Positions 38,529 to 46,376 of a stretch of DNA of 64,000 bases are shown piece after piece. How positions within the stretch are numbered: position 1 is the stretch's first letter; every line of letters starts with the position of its first letter. A model generated the notes under the pieces. That model was not told the DNA's origin. It worked only from the letters and a program-made list of their open reading frames with translations, and did not search any database. The DNA comes from an uncultured Hyphomicrobiales bacterium (GTDB taxonomy: Bacteria > Pseudomonadota > Alphaproteobacteria > Rhizobiales > Xanthobacteraceae), in contig CAIMEA010000181.1 in the NCBI GenBank assembly GCA_903839845.1, positions 55,490 through 119,489 on the forward strand, in the 5' to 3' direction. The translations under genes were made by a program, and so were the position numbers.

Positions 38529-38579
38529 CCCCTCACCCGCCCGCGCTGCGCGCGGGCACCCTCTCCCTATGGGAGAGGG
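38529..38579. repeat. Half of the composite repeat, 5' side of DUF559
   Basis: cccctcaccc, a GC hairpin (gcccgcgc...gcgcgggc) and ccctctcccta-tgggagaggg: the same order as the right half of the copy at 40618-40728. On the minus strand it encodes the last 15 residues of MetF, supplies the MetF stop codon (TGA of gggtgagggg) and the purine-rich tract before the DUF559 start. Confidence 0.88.
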
Positions 38580-39483
38580 AAGCAGGATCGGCCGGCCTTA
38601 GACCCAGCAAATGGCAGATCGCATAGACGAGGTCGGCGCGGTTCATCGTGTAGAAATGAAACGATGTGACGCCGCGATCCAGGAGATCGATCGCCTGTTC
38701 GGCAGCGACCGCGGCGGCGATCAGCTTGCGCGTCGCCGGATCGTGGTCGAGCCCGGCGAAGCGCTCCGCGAGCCAGGCCGGCACCGAGGCGCCGGCGCGC
38801 GCGGCGAAATTCACCGCCGCCTTGAAGTTCTGCACCGGCAACAGGCCCGGCACGATCGGAATGTCGATGCCGCGGGCGCGCACGCGGTCGAGATAACGGA
38901 AGTACAGATCGTTCTCGAAAAAGAACTGGGTGATCGCCCGCGTCGCACCGGCGTCGACCTTGGCCTTGAGCATGTCGATGTCGGCTTCTACCGTTTTCGA
39001 ATCGGGATGCCGTTCCGGATAGGCCGACACCGACACTTCAAAGTCTGAATGCGCGCGCTTGATGCCGCCGACCAGATCGGCCGCGTTTTCGTAACCGCCC
39101 GGCGAAGGCTGATATTTTGCGCCCGCGCCCGAGACGGGATCGCCGCGCAACGCCACGATGTGGCGCACGCCGGCATCGTGATATTGGCGCACGATTGAAT
39201 CGATCTCGTCGCGCGTGGCATCGACGCAAGTCAAATGCGCCGCCGGCGTCAGCGTCGTCTCGGTGAGGATGCGCTTGACGGTGGCGTGCGTGCGCTCGCG
39301 GGTCGAGCCGCCGGCGCCGTAGGTGACCGAGACGAAGTTCGGCGCCAGCGGCGCCAGGCGCTCGACCGACTCCCACAACGTCTTCTCCATCGCCTCGTCC
39401 TTCGGCGGGAAGAACTCGAACGACACGCCGAGGCGGTTATGGCCCGCCGGCATAAAGCGGCTCGGGCGCAGCGCGCTGATCAT
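38533..39483 (-). CDS. metF: 5,10-methylenetetrahydrofolate reductase MetF
   Basis: 316 residues, TIM barrel with SFEFFPPKDEAMEKTL, FVSVTYGAGGSTRERT, ALRGDPV and ITQFFFENDLYFRYLDR, all MetF signatures around FAD and folate. Provides methyltetrahydrofolate for MetH. The C-terminus after LLGLRPADPA is SLSHRERVPARSAGG, which is not MetF sequence but the translation of the inserted repeat, so the natural C-terminus has been replaced or extended. ATG at 39483 overlaps the arsR-MT stop by one base. The longer frame to 40098 runs antisense in register through its neighbour and is rejected. Confidence 0.95.
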   Translation of the reverse strand: MISALRPSRFMPAGHNRLGVSFEFFPPKDEAMEKTLWESVERLAPLAPNFVSVTYGAGGSTRERTHATVKRILTETTLTPAAHLTCVDATRDEIDSIVRQYHDAGVRHIVALRGDPVSGAGAKYQPSPGGYENAADLVGGIKRAHSDFEVSVSAYPERHPDSKTVEADIDMLKAKVDAGATRAITQFFFENDLYFRYLDRVRARGIDIPIVPGLLPVQNFKAAVNFAARAGASVPAWLAERFAGLDHDPATRKLIAAAVAAEQAIDLLDRGVTSFHFYTMNRADLVYAICHLLGLRPADPASLSHRERVPARSAGG

Positions 39484-40487
39484 CACGCCACCTCGCGGCG
39501 TTGCGGGCTCGCCATCAGCGCGCGACCATCGCGCGCCAGCCACAGCGACACCGCGATCTTGCCTTCGGAGCCCGGTTCGGGCTTCAGGCTCTTGTGCATT
39601 ACCGGCTCGAGGCCGGATTGCACGATCCATTGCGTCACCGTCTCCGGCGTGAAGCCGAGGCGGCGATGCGCGAACTGCTCGCGCAGGAATTCCTGTTCGT
39701 GCGGCGCGAAGTCGACGACCAGCAGGCGTCCGCCCGGCCGCAGCACGCGCGCCGCCTCGCGGATGGCGCGGCCGCCGTCGTCGAGGAAGTGCAGCACCTG
39801 ATGCAGGATGATGACATCGAAGGTATCGTTGCCGAGCGGCAGATCGTAAAGGTCGCCCTGCCGCACGCTGCAATTCTTCAGGCCGGCGCGTTCCAGCCGG
39901 TCGCGCGCCAGAAGCAGCATGTCGAGCGACAGATCGAGGCCGAGGCCGCGCTCGATCTCCGGTCCGAACAGTTCGAGCATGCGGCCGGTGCCGGTGCCGA
40001 GATCGAGCAGCGAACGGAACGGCTTGCCGGAAAGCGCTGTGCGGATCGCGTCCTCGACCGCCTCGTCGGCGACATGCAGCTTGCGGATACGGTCCCACTC
40101 AGCGGCGTGTTCGCGGAAATAGGTTTGCGCCGCGAGAGCGCGGGCTTCGCGCACCGAGACGAGACGCTCGCGGTCGCGCGCGATGGTCTGGTCGGCGGGA
40201 TTGAGATGATCGAGCAGCGCGCGCGCCACTTCGGCGCCGCCGCCATGCTCGGCGAGGCGGAAGAAAGCCCAGGTGCCTTCGCGGAAGCGCTCGATCAGCC
40301 CGGCCTCGACCAGCAGCTTGAGATGGCGCGAGATGCGCGGCTGCGACTGGCGCAGGATGTCGGTCAGGTCGGAAACGGTCAGTTCGGCTTCGGCCAACAG
40401 CGCCAGCACGCGCAGGCGCGTTTCCTCACCCGCCGCCTTGAGAGTGGCGTTGAGGGCATCGAAACCGAGTTGGGCGTTGCTGCTCAT
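39483..40487 (-). CDS. ArsR-type regulator fused to a SAM-dependent methyltransferase
   Basis: 334 residues from ATG at 40487. N-terminal ArsR winged helix (about 1-95: LTVSDLTDILRQSQPRISRH, recognition helix with Gln-Pro-Arg) and C-terminal class I methyltransferase (LLDLGTGTGRMLELFGP, DLYDLPLGNDTFDVIILHQV). It heads the metF-metH series. ArsR-type regulators sensing S-adenosylhomocysteine (SahR) are known to control methionine-cycle genes in Proteobacteria; the methyltransferase domain here may act as the SAM/SAH sensor. The palindrome at 40550-40567 is the likely operator. Confidence 0.88.
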   Translation of the reverse strand: MSSNAQLGFDALNATLKAAGEETRLRVLALLAEAELTVSDLTDILRQSQPRISRHLKLLVEAGLIERFREGTWAFFRLAEHGGGAEVARALLDHLNPADQTIARDRERLVSVREARALAAQTYFREHAAEWDRIRKLHVADEAVEDAIRTALSGKPFRSLLDLGTGTGRMLELFGPEIERGLGLDLSLDMLLLARDRLERAGLKNCSVRQGDLYDLPLGNDTFDVIILHQVLHFLDDGGRAIREAARVLRPGGRLLVVDFAPHEQEFLREQFAHRRLGFTPETVTQWIVQSGLEPVMHKSLKPEPGSEGKIAVSLWLARDGRALMASPQRREVA

Positions 40488-40549
40488 TGGACCTGCGCTG
40501 GGCTTAGCGGTCCGGGACAATTCCCGGCGGTATGGGCGGGTTCCCACCA

Positions 40550-40567
40550 TATAAGGATATCTTTATA
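40550..40567. promoter_or_regulatory. ArsR-type palindromic operator of the methionine operon
   Basis: tataaggatatctttata is an 18-bp palindrome centred on GATATC with one mismatched pair, 63 bp upstream of the arsR-MT start codon. AT-rich 12-2-12-like palindromes with ATAT/TTTAT arms are usual for ArsR-family operators. A small hairpin (ccggga-caat-tcccgg, 40512-40527) lies between it and the start. Confidence 0.7.
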
Positions 40568-40617
40568 CGTTTAACAAGAGGTTCGCAAGATGCATCCCGC
40601 GTCCAATACAGGTGGCT

Positions 40618-40728
40618 CCCTCTCCCTTTTGGGGAGAGGGTTGGGGTGAGGGGGCCTAGATTTATCGATAGTCTGTGACCCCTCACCCGCCGCGCTTCGC
40701 GCGTCGACCTCTCCCTATGGGAGAGGTG
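40618..40728. repeat. Composite palindromic repeat, gene-less copy between arsR-MT and trmO
   Basis: ccctctccc-ttttgggga-gaggg hairpin, gttggggtgagggg, spacer starting cctagatttatcg (about 24 bp), then cccctcaccc, a cgcgcttcgcgcg hairpin and ctctccctatgggagagg. The order and sequences are those of the two halves that flank DUF559, with the gene replaced by the short spacer. The spacer resembles that of the 15031-15204 copy. Confidence 0.9.
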
Positions 40729-40742
40729 AAAAAGGAGCAGCG

Positions 40743-41243
40743 ATGCCCAATAACCCCGATTTCGGCCTCCGTCCCGGCGAGGTCACCGTCGACCTGCCCG
40801 CCACACCCGATGCCGGGGTCTATTTTATCGGCCGCCTTCGCACGCCCTGGACCGAGCGCAAATCCTGCCCGAAGAACCCGGCCGGCTCCGACGCCGTCTG
40901 CACCGTCGAACTCGACCCCCGTTACGTCCCGGGCCTGAAGGAGGTCGAAACCTGCTCCCACCTGGTGGTACTCTATTGGATGGACAAGGCGCCGCGGAAC
41001 CTGGTGCGCCAGGTGCCCGGCCATTACGGCGTCCAGCGCGGCACCTTCTCCCTGCGCTCGCCGGCCAGGCCCAACCCGATCGCCATGAGCGTGGTGCGGC
41101 TCCTTGGCATCGACGGCAACAAACTCTCCGTCGTCGGCCTCGATTGCCTGGACGGCACGCCGCTCCTCGACATCAAGCCCTATTTCGCCTCGATCGACAG
41201 CGTCCCGGACGCCAAGGTCGGCTGGCACCACGACAAAAGCTAA
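40743..41243 (+). CDS. trmO: tRNA (m6t6A37) methyltransferase TrmO / TsaA-like protein
   Basis: 166 residues. The TsaA/TrmO core is recognised by IGRLRTPWTERKSCPKNP, LVVLYWMD and GTFSLRSPARPNPIAMSVV, the last being the conserved S-adenosylmethionine-binding beta-barrel segment. Methylates N6 of t6A37 in tRNA-Thr in the characterised E. coli enzyme; some homologues lack the tRNA-binding C-terminal domain, as does this one, so the exact substrate is open. AAGGAG precedes the ATG, right after the repeat. Confidence 0.85.
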   Translation: MPNNPDFGLRPGEVTVDLPATPDAGVYFIGRLRTPWTERKSCPKNPAGSDAVCTVELDPRYVPGLKEVETCSHLVVLYWMDKAPRNLVRQVPGHYGVQRGTFSLRSPARPNPIAMSVVRLLGIDGNKLSVVGLDCLDGTPLLDIKPYFASIDSVPDAKVGWHHDKS

Positions 41244-41380
41244 CGACACCTTTCGGAAAGCCTGCGCCGCATTGGTTCCACGCGCTCGCAAACATATGAG
41301 CACGGGCGCGCCGGAACCATTGATCCCGCCCAACGGTTGCCCTGGCGAATGATGACGAAACAAAGTCATCGGAGGGTCAG

Positions 41381-42076
41381 ATGCCGAACTTCAAATCCGC
41401 CATTTCCGTCGCCGCGCTGATAGCAGCCGCCGCTTTGTCGTGCGGCGCCGCGCAGGCGCAGACTTATGGTCAGCCTTACGCCTATCAGGTTGCGCCGCAG
41501 GACGAAGCGACCGACCAGGATGCGCAGCTCGATCCGCGGCTGCGGCGCCAGATCGTCGCCATTCAGACGCATGAAGCGACCGGCACCATTATCGTCGACA
41601 CCGCCAACACCTATCTCTATCTCGTGCTCGGCAATGGCCAGGCCATGCGCTACGGCATCGGCGTCGGCCGCGAAGGTTTCACCTGGGCCGGCGTGCAGAA
41701 GGTCGCGCGCAAGGCCGAGTGGCCGGATTGGTATCCGCCGGCCGAGATGATCGCACGCCAGCCTTATCTGCCGCGCGTCACGCTCGGCGGTCCCGGCAAT
41801 CCGCTCGGCGCCCGCGCGCTCTATCTCGGCACCAGCGAATACCGCATTCACGGCACCAACGATCCGACCACCATCGGCAAGACCGTGTCGAGCGGCTGCA
41901 TCCGCCTGACCAACGAGGACGTCATGGATCTATACAACCGCGTGCAGGTCGGCGCCAAAGTGATCGTGCTGCCGCAGACCACCGAAGCGCGTGCGCCGGT
42001 TCAGCAGTTGTCCTATGCGCCGCAGAAGACGGCGCAGCGCGCCTGGGCGACTGTCAGCCAGGCCGGCTTGTACTAA
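41381..42076 (+). CDS. L,D-transpeptidase (YkuD domain)
   Basis: 231 residues. Signal peptide about 1-26 (ending AQAQ). YkuD domain spans about 67-200, with the catalytic HGTN (His157) and SSGCIRL (Cys173). Forms 3-3 peptidoglycan cross-links or attaches proteins to peptidoglycan in the periplasm. The tail (about 205-231) is unconserved. Monocistronic with a strong terminator at 42102-42129. Confidence 0.93.
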   Translation: MPNFKSAISVAALIAAAALSCGAAQAQTYGQPYAYQVAPQDEATDQDAQLDPRLRRQIVAIQTHEATGTIIVDTANTYLYLVLGNGQAMRYGIGVGREGFTWAGVQKVARKAEWPDWYPPAEMIARQPYLPRVTLGGPGNPLGARALYLGTSEYRIHGTNDPTTIGKTVSSGCIRLTNEDVMDLYNRVQVGAKVIVLPQTTEARAPVQQLSYAPQKTAQRAWATVSQAGLY

Positions 42077-42101
42077 TCCACGGTCTCGAGGCCAGCTCTT
42101 T

Positions 42102-42129
42102 TGCCCGGCAGAAATGCCGGGCATTTTTT
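42102..42129 (+). terminator. Rho-independent terminator of the L,D-transpeptidase gene
   Basis: tgcccggca-gaaa-tgccgggca, a perfect 9-bp stem with a GAAA tetraloop and a six-T tail. Confidence 0.93.
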
Positions 42130-42155
42130 ATGGCCGTTAGAGAGGCATGCCGGAA

Positions 42156-42169
42156 TTGATCCAAGTCAA
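42156..42169 (+). promoter_or_regulatory. FNR/FixK-type box before bchE
   Basis: TTGATCCAAGTCAA has the full TTGA-N6-TCAA core and differs from the ideal TTGAT-N4-ATCAA at one base. Its centre lies 61.5 bp before the bchE ATG, which would place a -41.5 activation start site near 42204. Oxygen-responsive activation of bchE by FnrL/FixK is established in phototrophic relatives. Confidence 0.7.
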
Positions 42170-42187
42170 ATTGTCATGACAGGTTGA

Positions 42188-42205
42188 TGTCATCCTTTCT
42201 TGACA
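42188..42205 (+). promoter_or_regulatory. PpsR/CrtJ-type operator before bchE
   Basis: TGT-N12-ACA (TGTcatcctttcttgACA) matches the PpsR/CrtJ consensus including the flanking C and G. It lies right over the expected promoter -10/+1 region, where aerobic repression would act. A second, palindromic TGTCATGACA is at 42172-42181. Confidence 0.7.
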
Positions 42206-42223
42206 ACCGAGAGGGCGGATCGC

Positions 42224-43837
42224 ATGCGCATCCTTTTGTTGCATCCCAATTATCATTCCGGCGGCGCCGAGATCGCCGGCAACTGGCCGCCGGCCTGGGC
42301 CGCCTACATCACCGGGGCGCTGAAGAAGAACGGCTTTGCCGATATCCGCTTCATCGACGCCATGACCAACGATCTGTCCGAGGATGCCATTCGCGACATC
42401 CTGCGCGACGAAAAGCCCGACGTCATCGGCGCCACCGCGATCACGCCGTCGATCTACAAGGCCGAGCGGCTGCTCAATATCGCCAAGGAGATACACCCGC
42501 AAGCGGTGACGGTGCTGGGCGGCATCCACGCCACCTTCATGTATCAGCAGGTCTTGAGCGAAGCGCCGTGGATCGATGCAGTCGTGCGCGGCGAAGGCGA
42601 GGAAATCTTCGTCAACCTGGTGCGCGCCGTCGAGCGCGGCGACTGGGAGACCGCGCGCCACGACATCAAGGGCCTCGCCTTTCGCGACGGCAACGCCGTG
42701 CAGGCGACGCCGGCGGCGCCGACCATCAAGGATCTGGATTCGATATCGCCCGACTGGAGCGTGCTGCAGTGGGACAAATACATCTACATCCCGATGGGGA
42801 AGCGCGTCGCAATTCCCAACATGGCGCGCGGCTGTCCGTTCACCTGCAGCTTTTGTTCGCAGTGGAAATTCTGGCGCGACTACCGCATCCGCGATCCGAA
42901 GAAGGTCGTCGATGAGATCGAAACCCTCATGTGCGATCATGACGTCGGCTTCTTCATCCTCGCCGACGAGGAACCCACCATCAACAAGAAGAAATTCGTC
43001 GCCTTCTGCGAGGAGCTGATCGCGCGCGATCTCAATATCCTCTGGGGCATCAATACGCGCGTCACTGACATCCTGCGCGATGAAGCGCTGCTGCCGCTCT
43101 ACCGCAAGGCCGGCCTCATTCATGTCTCGCTCGGCACCGAGGCCGCGGCGCAGATGAAGCTCGACCGCTTCAACAAGGAGACCACGGTCGCGCAGAACAA
43201 GAAGGCGATTCAGCTGTTGCGCGACGCCGGCATCGTCGTCGAGGCGCAGTTCATCGTCGGACTCGAGAACGAAACCCGCGAGACGCTCGAGGAAACCTAC
43301 CAGATGGCGCGCGACTGGAAGCCGGACCTCGCCAACTGGGCGATGTACACGCCGTGGCCGTTCTCCGATCTGTTCCGCGAACTCGGCGACAAGGTCGAGG
43401 TGTTCGACTACGAAAAATACAATTTCGTCACGCCGATCATGAAGCCGGACGCGATGGACCGCACCGAGTTGCTCGACCGTGTCATGCACAACTACCGCCG
43501 CTTCTACATGAACAAGGCGCTGTTCTCCTACCCCTGGGCCGGCTCCGGACAGCGGCGGCGCTATCTGCTGGGCTGCTTGAAGGCCTTCCTGAAATCGGGC
43601 TTCGAGCGGAAGTTCTACGACCTCGGCCGCGTCAACTACTGGGGACCGCAATCGAAAGGCAAGGTCGATTTCGGCTTTGACACATCGCGCAAGCGCGCCG
43701 ACATGGACAAGGTCGAATGGAAGTACAGCCACAACCGCAAGCTCAGCGGCGCCAAGCAGGCGCAGGTCATGGCCTGCGGCGGCGGTACGCAGCAGATGGA
43801 GCATCCGGAACCTTCGCCCGAGCAGGCCGTATCGTAA
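42224..43837 (+). CDS. bchE: Anaerobic Mg-protoporphyrin IX monomethyl ester cyclase BchE
   Basis: 537 residues. N-terminal cobalamin-binding domain ([20 protein letters not shown]) and a radical SAM domain with the cluster cysteines Cys204, Cys208 and Cys211 in [16 protein letters not shown]. The sequence around [24 protein letters not shown] and [20 protein letters not shown] is that of BchE, which closes the isocyclic ring of bacteriochlorophyll using water as the oxygen source. The TTG upstream at 42200 is not needed: GAGAGGG stands 8 bases before the ATG at 42224. Flanked by FNR- and PpsR-type sites and followed by bchJ, but no other pigment gene. Confidence 0.95.
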   Translation: MRILLLHPNYHSGGAEIAGNWPPAWAAYITGALKKNGFADIRFIDAMTNDLSEDAIRDILRDEKPDVIGATAITPSIYKAERLLNIAKEIHPQAVTVLGGIHATFMYQQVLSEAPWIDAVVRGEGEEIFVNLVRAVERGDWETARHDIKGLAFRDGNAVQATPAAPTIKDLDSISPDWSVLQWDKYIYIPMGKRVAIPNMARGCPFTCSFCSQWKFWRDYRIRDPKKVVDEIETLMCDHDVGFFILADEEPTINKKKFVAFCEELIARDLNILWGINTRVTDILRDEALLPLYRKAGLIHVSLGTEAAAQMKLDRFNKETTVAQNKKAIQLLRDAGIVVEAQFIVGLENETRETLEETYQMARDWKPDLANWAMYTPWPFSDLFRELGDKVEVFDYEKYNFVTPIMKPDAMDRTELLDRVMHNYRRFYMNKALFSYPWAGSGQRRRYLLGCLKAFLKSGFERKFYDLGRVNYWGPQSKGKVDFGFDTSRKRADMDKVEWKYSHNRKLSGAKQAQVMACGGGTQQMEHPEPSPEQAVS

Positions 43838-43852
43838 CGCTTCCGGCGGTGG

Positions 43853-44452
43853 ATGATGAAGCACGTGCCCAAAGGCGTCATCGGTCCCAATGCGGTGATC
43901 CGCGTGGCCGAGGCGTTGCAGACTATCGAGGGCGGCGGAACGATCGAGCGTCTCTTCCGTCTGGCAGGCATCGACCGCTACGTGACCGCGCGCCCCGCCG
44001 ACATGATCGATGAGCGCGAAGTGACGCGTCTGCACGCCACGCTGCACGCGAGCCTCGGCGACGCCCGCGCGCGCACCGTCGGCTGGCTCGCCGGCCGCTA
44101 CACGGCCAATTATCTGTTGCATCATCGCATTCCGCGCCTGGCGCAAATCGCGATGCGCTGCATGCCGCATCCCCTGGCGGCGCGCATGCTGAGTGCGGCG
44201 ATCATGCGCAACGCCTGGACCTTCGCCGGCACCGGCACGTTCGCGGTGCGCCAACAACGCGGCGCGACCGTTTTATCGATCAGGAATTGTCCGCTCTGCC
44301 GGGGCGCGCTCACCACGACGCCCTATTGCGACTTCTACGCCGGCACATTTGAGGGGCTGTTCAGGGCACTGGTCAGTCCCGACGCCCGCGCAACCGAAAC
44401 AGATTGCGCGGCGCAAGGTGGACCGGCCTGCGTTTTCGTCGTGACCAGCTAG
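43853..44452 (+). CDS. bchJ: BchJ, V4R-domain protein of bacteriochlorophyll synthesis
   Basis: 199 residues, 15 bp after bchE. The C-terminal V4R domain has the cysteine pattern CPLCRGALTTTPYCDFYAGTFEGLFRAL ... CAAQGGPACVFVV. BchJ was first named 4-vinyl reductase; later work on the family places it as an accessory protein that aids porphyrin delivery in chlorophyll synthesis rather than the reductase itself. The bchE-bchJ order is the same as in Rhodobacter, where bchG and bchP follow; here they do not. Confidence 0.85.
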   Translation: MMKHVPKGVIGPNAVIRVAEALQTIEGGGTIERLFRLAGIDRYVTARPADMIDEREVTRLHATLHASLGDARARTVGWLAGRYTANYLLHHRIPRLAQIAMRCMPHPLAARMLSAAIMRNAWTFAGTGTFAVRQQRGATVLSIRNCPLCRGALTTTPYCDFYAGTFEGLFRALVSPDARATETDCAAQGGPACVFVVTS

Positions 44453-44510
44453 AGCGCTTTCGAGCGAAGCGGCTGCCGGTTCGCGTGAAGAAACGCGACA
44501 AAACAAAAGA
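44453..44510. repeat. Dispersed repeat with CCGGTTCGCGTGAAG core, copy 1
   Basis: gcgctttcgagcgaagcggc...ccggttcgcgtgaagaaacgcgacaaaacaaaaga lies directly after bchJ. About 85 percent of it recurs at 63083-63142. It shares the ACCGGTT centre with the repeat at 15487-15527. Confidence 0.85.
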
Positions 44511-44518
44511 CAAGAGCC

Positions 44519-44543
44519 CCGGCTTTGATTCCATCAAAGCCGG
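44519..44543. terminator. Hairpin between convergent bchJ and parA genes
   Basis: ccggctttgat-tcc-atcaaagccgg, an 11-bp perfect stem. There is no long T-run on either side, so it may end transcription of both genes weakly. Confidence 0.5.
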
Positions 44544-44567
44544 AAAGACTCCAGGGTCTGCGAAGCG

Positions 44568-45251
44568 TCAGGCCGCCGCGCGCTGATGCATCGCCGCGCC
44601 GGCATAGACGCCGTGAATCGCGTCGACCGAATTCTCGATCGCGCGCCACAGTCCGGCAATCTCCTCCGCCGCCAGCTTTTGCTCGATGCCGCCGTCGTCG
44701 ACACTGCCGCCATCGTTGAGCGACATCGCCAGATTGGTCCGGTGCGTGATCTGCCCGGACCAGACCGGTGCGCCGAGCGCGGAGAAACTGCGCCGCGCAT
44801 AGGCCGCCATCGGCGATTCGGTGCCGAGGCGGCGCGGCGGCACGCCGTTGAGCACTACCGCGTAAGGCCTTTGCGCCAAGGTCGCGACATCGATCGTTTC
44901 CTTGACCGCGTTGAGATCGAAAATCGCCGGCCGGGTCGGGATGACGATCAGCGTGGCGTGCGAGATCGCCTCGTTGATCTCGTCCGACATCAGCGGCGGC
45001 GTATCGATGAACACCCATTCGACGCCGTCGCGGCGCGCCTGTTCGATGGTGTCATTGAGACCGACCGTGCCGTCCTTCAGGATCAACGCGTCGCTGCCGC
45101 GCATATGATGCCACAATGTCAGCGAGCCTTGCGGGTCGGCGTCGATGAGAAGACAGGAACCGGACGCCTTGAAACAGTAAGACGCAAGATGAGCGGCCAG
45201 CGTGCTTTTGCCGGTGCCGCCTTTACGTGATGCAAACACAATGACATTCAT
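44568..45251 (-). CDS. ParA/MinD-type ATPase
   Basis: 227 residues from ATG at 45251. Deviant Walker A motif RKGGTGKST (Lys10 and Lys15), Walker A' IDADPQGSL and IDTPPLM. No ParB gene or parS-like site is adjacent, so this is an orphan ParA-like protein of the kind that positions cellular cargo; chromosome or plasmid partitioning is not supported. The frame extends upstream to 45320, but MNVIVFASRK is the natural start for the family. Confidence 0.88.
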   Translation of the reverse strand: MNVIVFASRKGGTGKSTLAAHLASYCFKASGSCLLIDADPQGSLTLWHHMRGSDALILKDGTVGLNDTIEQARRDGVEWVFIDTPPLMSDEINEAISHATLIVIPTRPAIFDLNAVKETIDVATLAQRPYAVVLNGVPPRRLGTESPMAAYARRSFSALGAPVWSGQITHRTNLAMSLNDGGSVDDGGIEQKLAAEEIAGLWRAIENSVDAIHGVYAGAAMHQRAAA

Positions 45252-45446
45252 GCGGCGTGCCTTTCTGTCGTATTGAAACGAGAAGGAGCCGTCACTATAA
45301 ACGATTCGACATTCATTCATTGATTTGGCTGATGTATAATCTTACGCGCCTGATGTTCATTGCATCATGGCGGCATGGCATAATATACAAAGCGACGTTT
45401 TTCGCTTCTTCCTATGCCTACCGGTTCCATCACAAGGATTGAACGC

Positions 45447-46376
45447 ATGCGTATCGCAGCAATGGCGGCCGGTGCCGTCGGCGGTTATTTCGGCGCGCGT
45501 ATGGCGGCGGCCGGGCACGATGTTTTCTTCATCGCGCGCGGCGGTAATCTCGCGGCGATCAAGGCGAACGGCCTGACAATCGAAAGCGTGCACGGCGATC
45601 TGCATCTGCCGAAACCGAATGTCACCGACGATCCGGCGTCGGTCGGTCCGGTCGACATCGTTTTGTTCGCGGTCAAATTATGGGACACGGAAAAAGCCGC
45701 CGAACTGACGCGGCCGCTGGTCGGGCCGAACACGCGCGTCATCACCTTGCAGAACGGCGTCGACAGCGTCGAGCGCGTCGCGCCGATCCTCGGCGCCGAC
45801 AAGACCGTCGGCGGCGTCACTTACATCGCCACCGTCATTGGTGCGCCCGGCGTCATCAAACATACCAGCGCCTTCGCCAAGGTGCGTTTCGGCCGCGCCG
45901 ATAAAAAGCCGGACGCCACGCTCGACGCTTTCGTTGCCGCCGGCAAGGCGGCGAAACTCGACATCGATCTGTCCGCCGACATCGAACGCGAGCGCTGGGA
46001 GAAATTCATTTTCCTCTCCGCCATGGCCGGCGCCACCGCGACCCTGCGCTCCAGCATTGGGCCGATCGCCGCCGATCCGGAAACGCGCGCCTTCTTCTAT
46101 GACCTGATGAACGAGGCGCTCGCCGTCGGCCAAGCCAAGGGCGTCGCCCTCGACAAGGCCTATATCGACCAGCGGCTGGCGTTCATCGCCACCGCGGTCG
46201 AGCCCGGCATGAAGGCGTCGATGGCGCACGATCTCGAACGCGGCAACCGCCTCGAACTCGACTGGCTCGCCGGCAAGGTGCGCGACCTCGGCCGCGAACT
46301 CAATGTGCCGACGCCGGCCAGCGACATTGTCTACAAGGTGCTCAAGCTGCACCGCATGGGCAAGCAGGGCGCATGA
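45447..46376 (+). CDS. 2-dehydropantoate 2-reductase-like protein (PanE family)
   Basis: 309 residues. N-terminal NADPH motif MRIAAMAAGAVGGYFGARMA (GAVGGYFG), the central VDIVLFAVKLWDTE and LQNGVDSVE, and the C-terminal catalytic Lys/Glu region (WEKFIFLSAMAGATA ... MKASMAHDLERGNRLELDWL) are typical of ketopantoate reductase. Several paralogues usually exist in such genomes, so a role in pantothenate synthesis is not certain. Ends one base before the convergent oxidoreductase gene. Confidence 0.88.
   Translation: MRIAAMAAGAVGGYFGARMAAAGHDVFFIARGGNLAAIKANGLTIESVHGDLHLPKPNVTDDPASVGPVDIVLFAVKLWDTEKAAELTRPLVGPNTRVITLQNGVDSVERVAPILGADKTVGGVTYIATVIGAPGVIKHTSAFAKVRFGRADKKPDATLDAFVAAGKAAKLDIDLSADIERERWEKFIFLSAMAGATATLRSSIGPIAADPETRAFFYDLMNEALAVGQAKGVALDKAYIDQRLAFIATAVEPGMKASMAHDLERGNRLELDWLAGKVRDLGRELNVPTPASDIVYKVLKLHRMGKQGA

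Noticed and set aside
39484..40098. N-terminal extension of MetF (a 521-codon frame)
   Set aside because: This part lies in a different frame over the ArsR-methyltransferase gene; the MetF start at 39483 fits the family and the one-base overlap.
42137..44257. 706-codon open frame on the minus strand across bchE and bchJ
   Set aside because: It is antisense to two clearly recognised genes and reads as low-complexity Arg/Val/Asp-rich protein typical of high-GC shadow frames.
44568..45251. ParA as part of a plasmid or chromosome partition locus
   Set aside because: No ParB gene and no parS-type palindrome adjacent; kept as an orphan ATPase.
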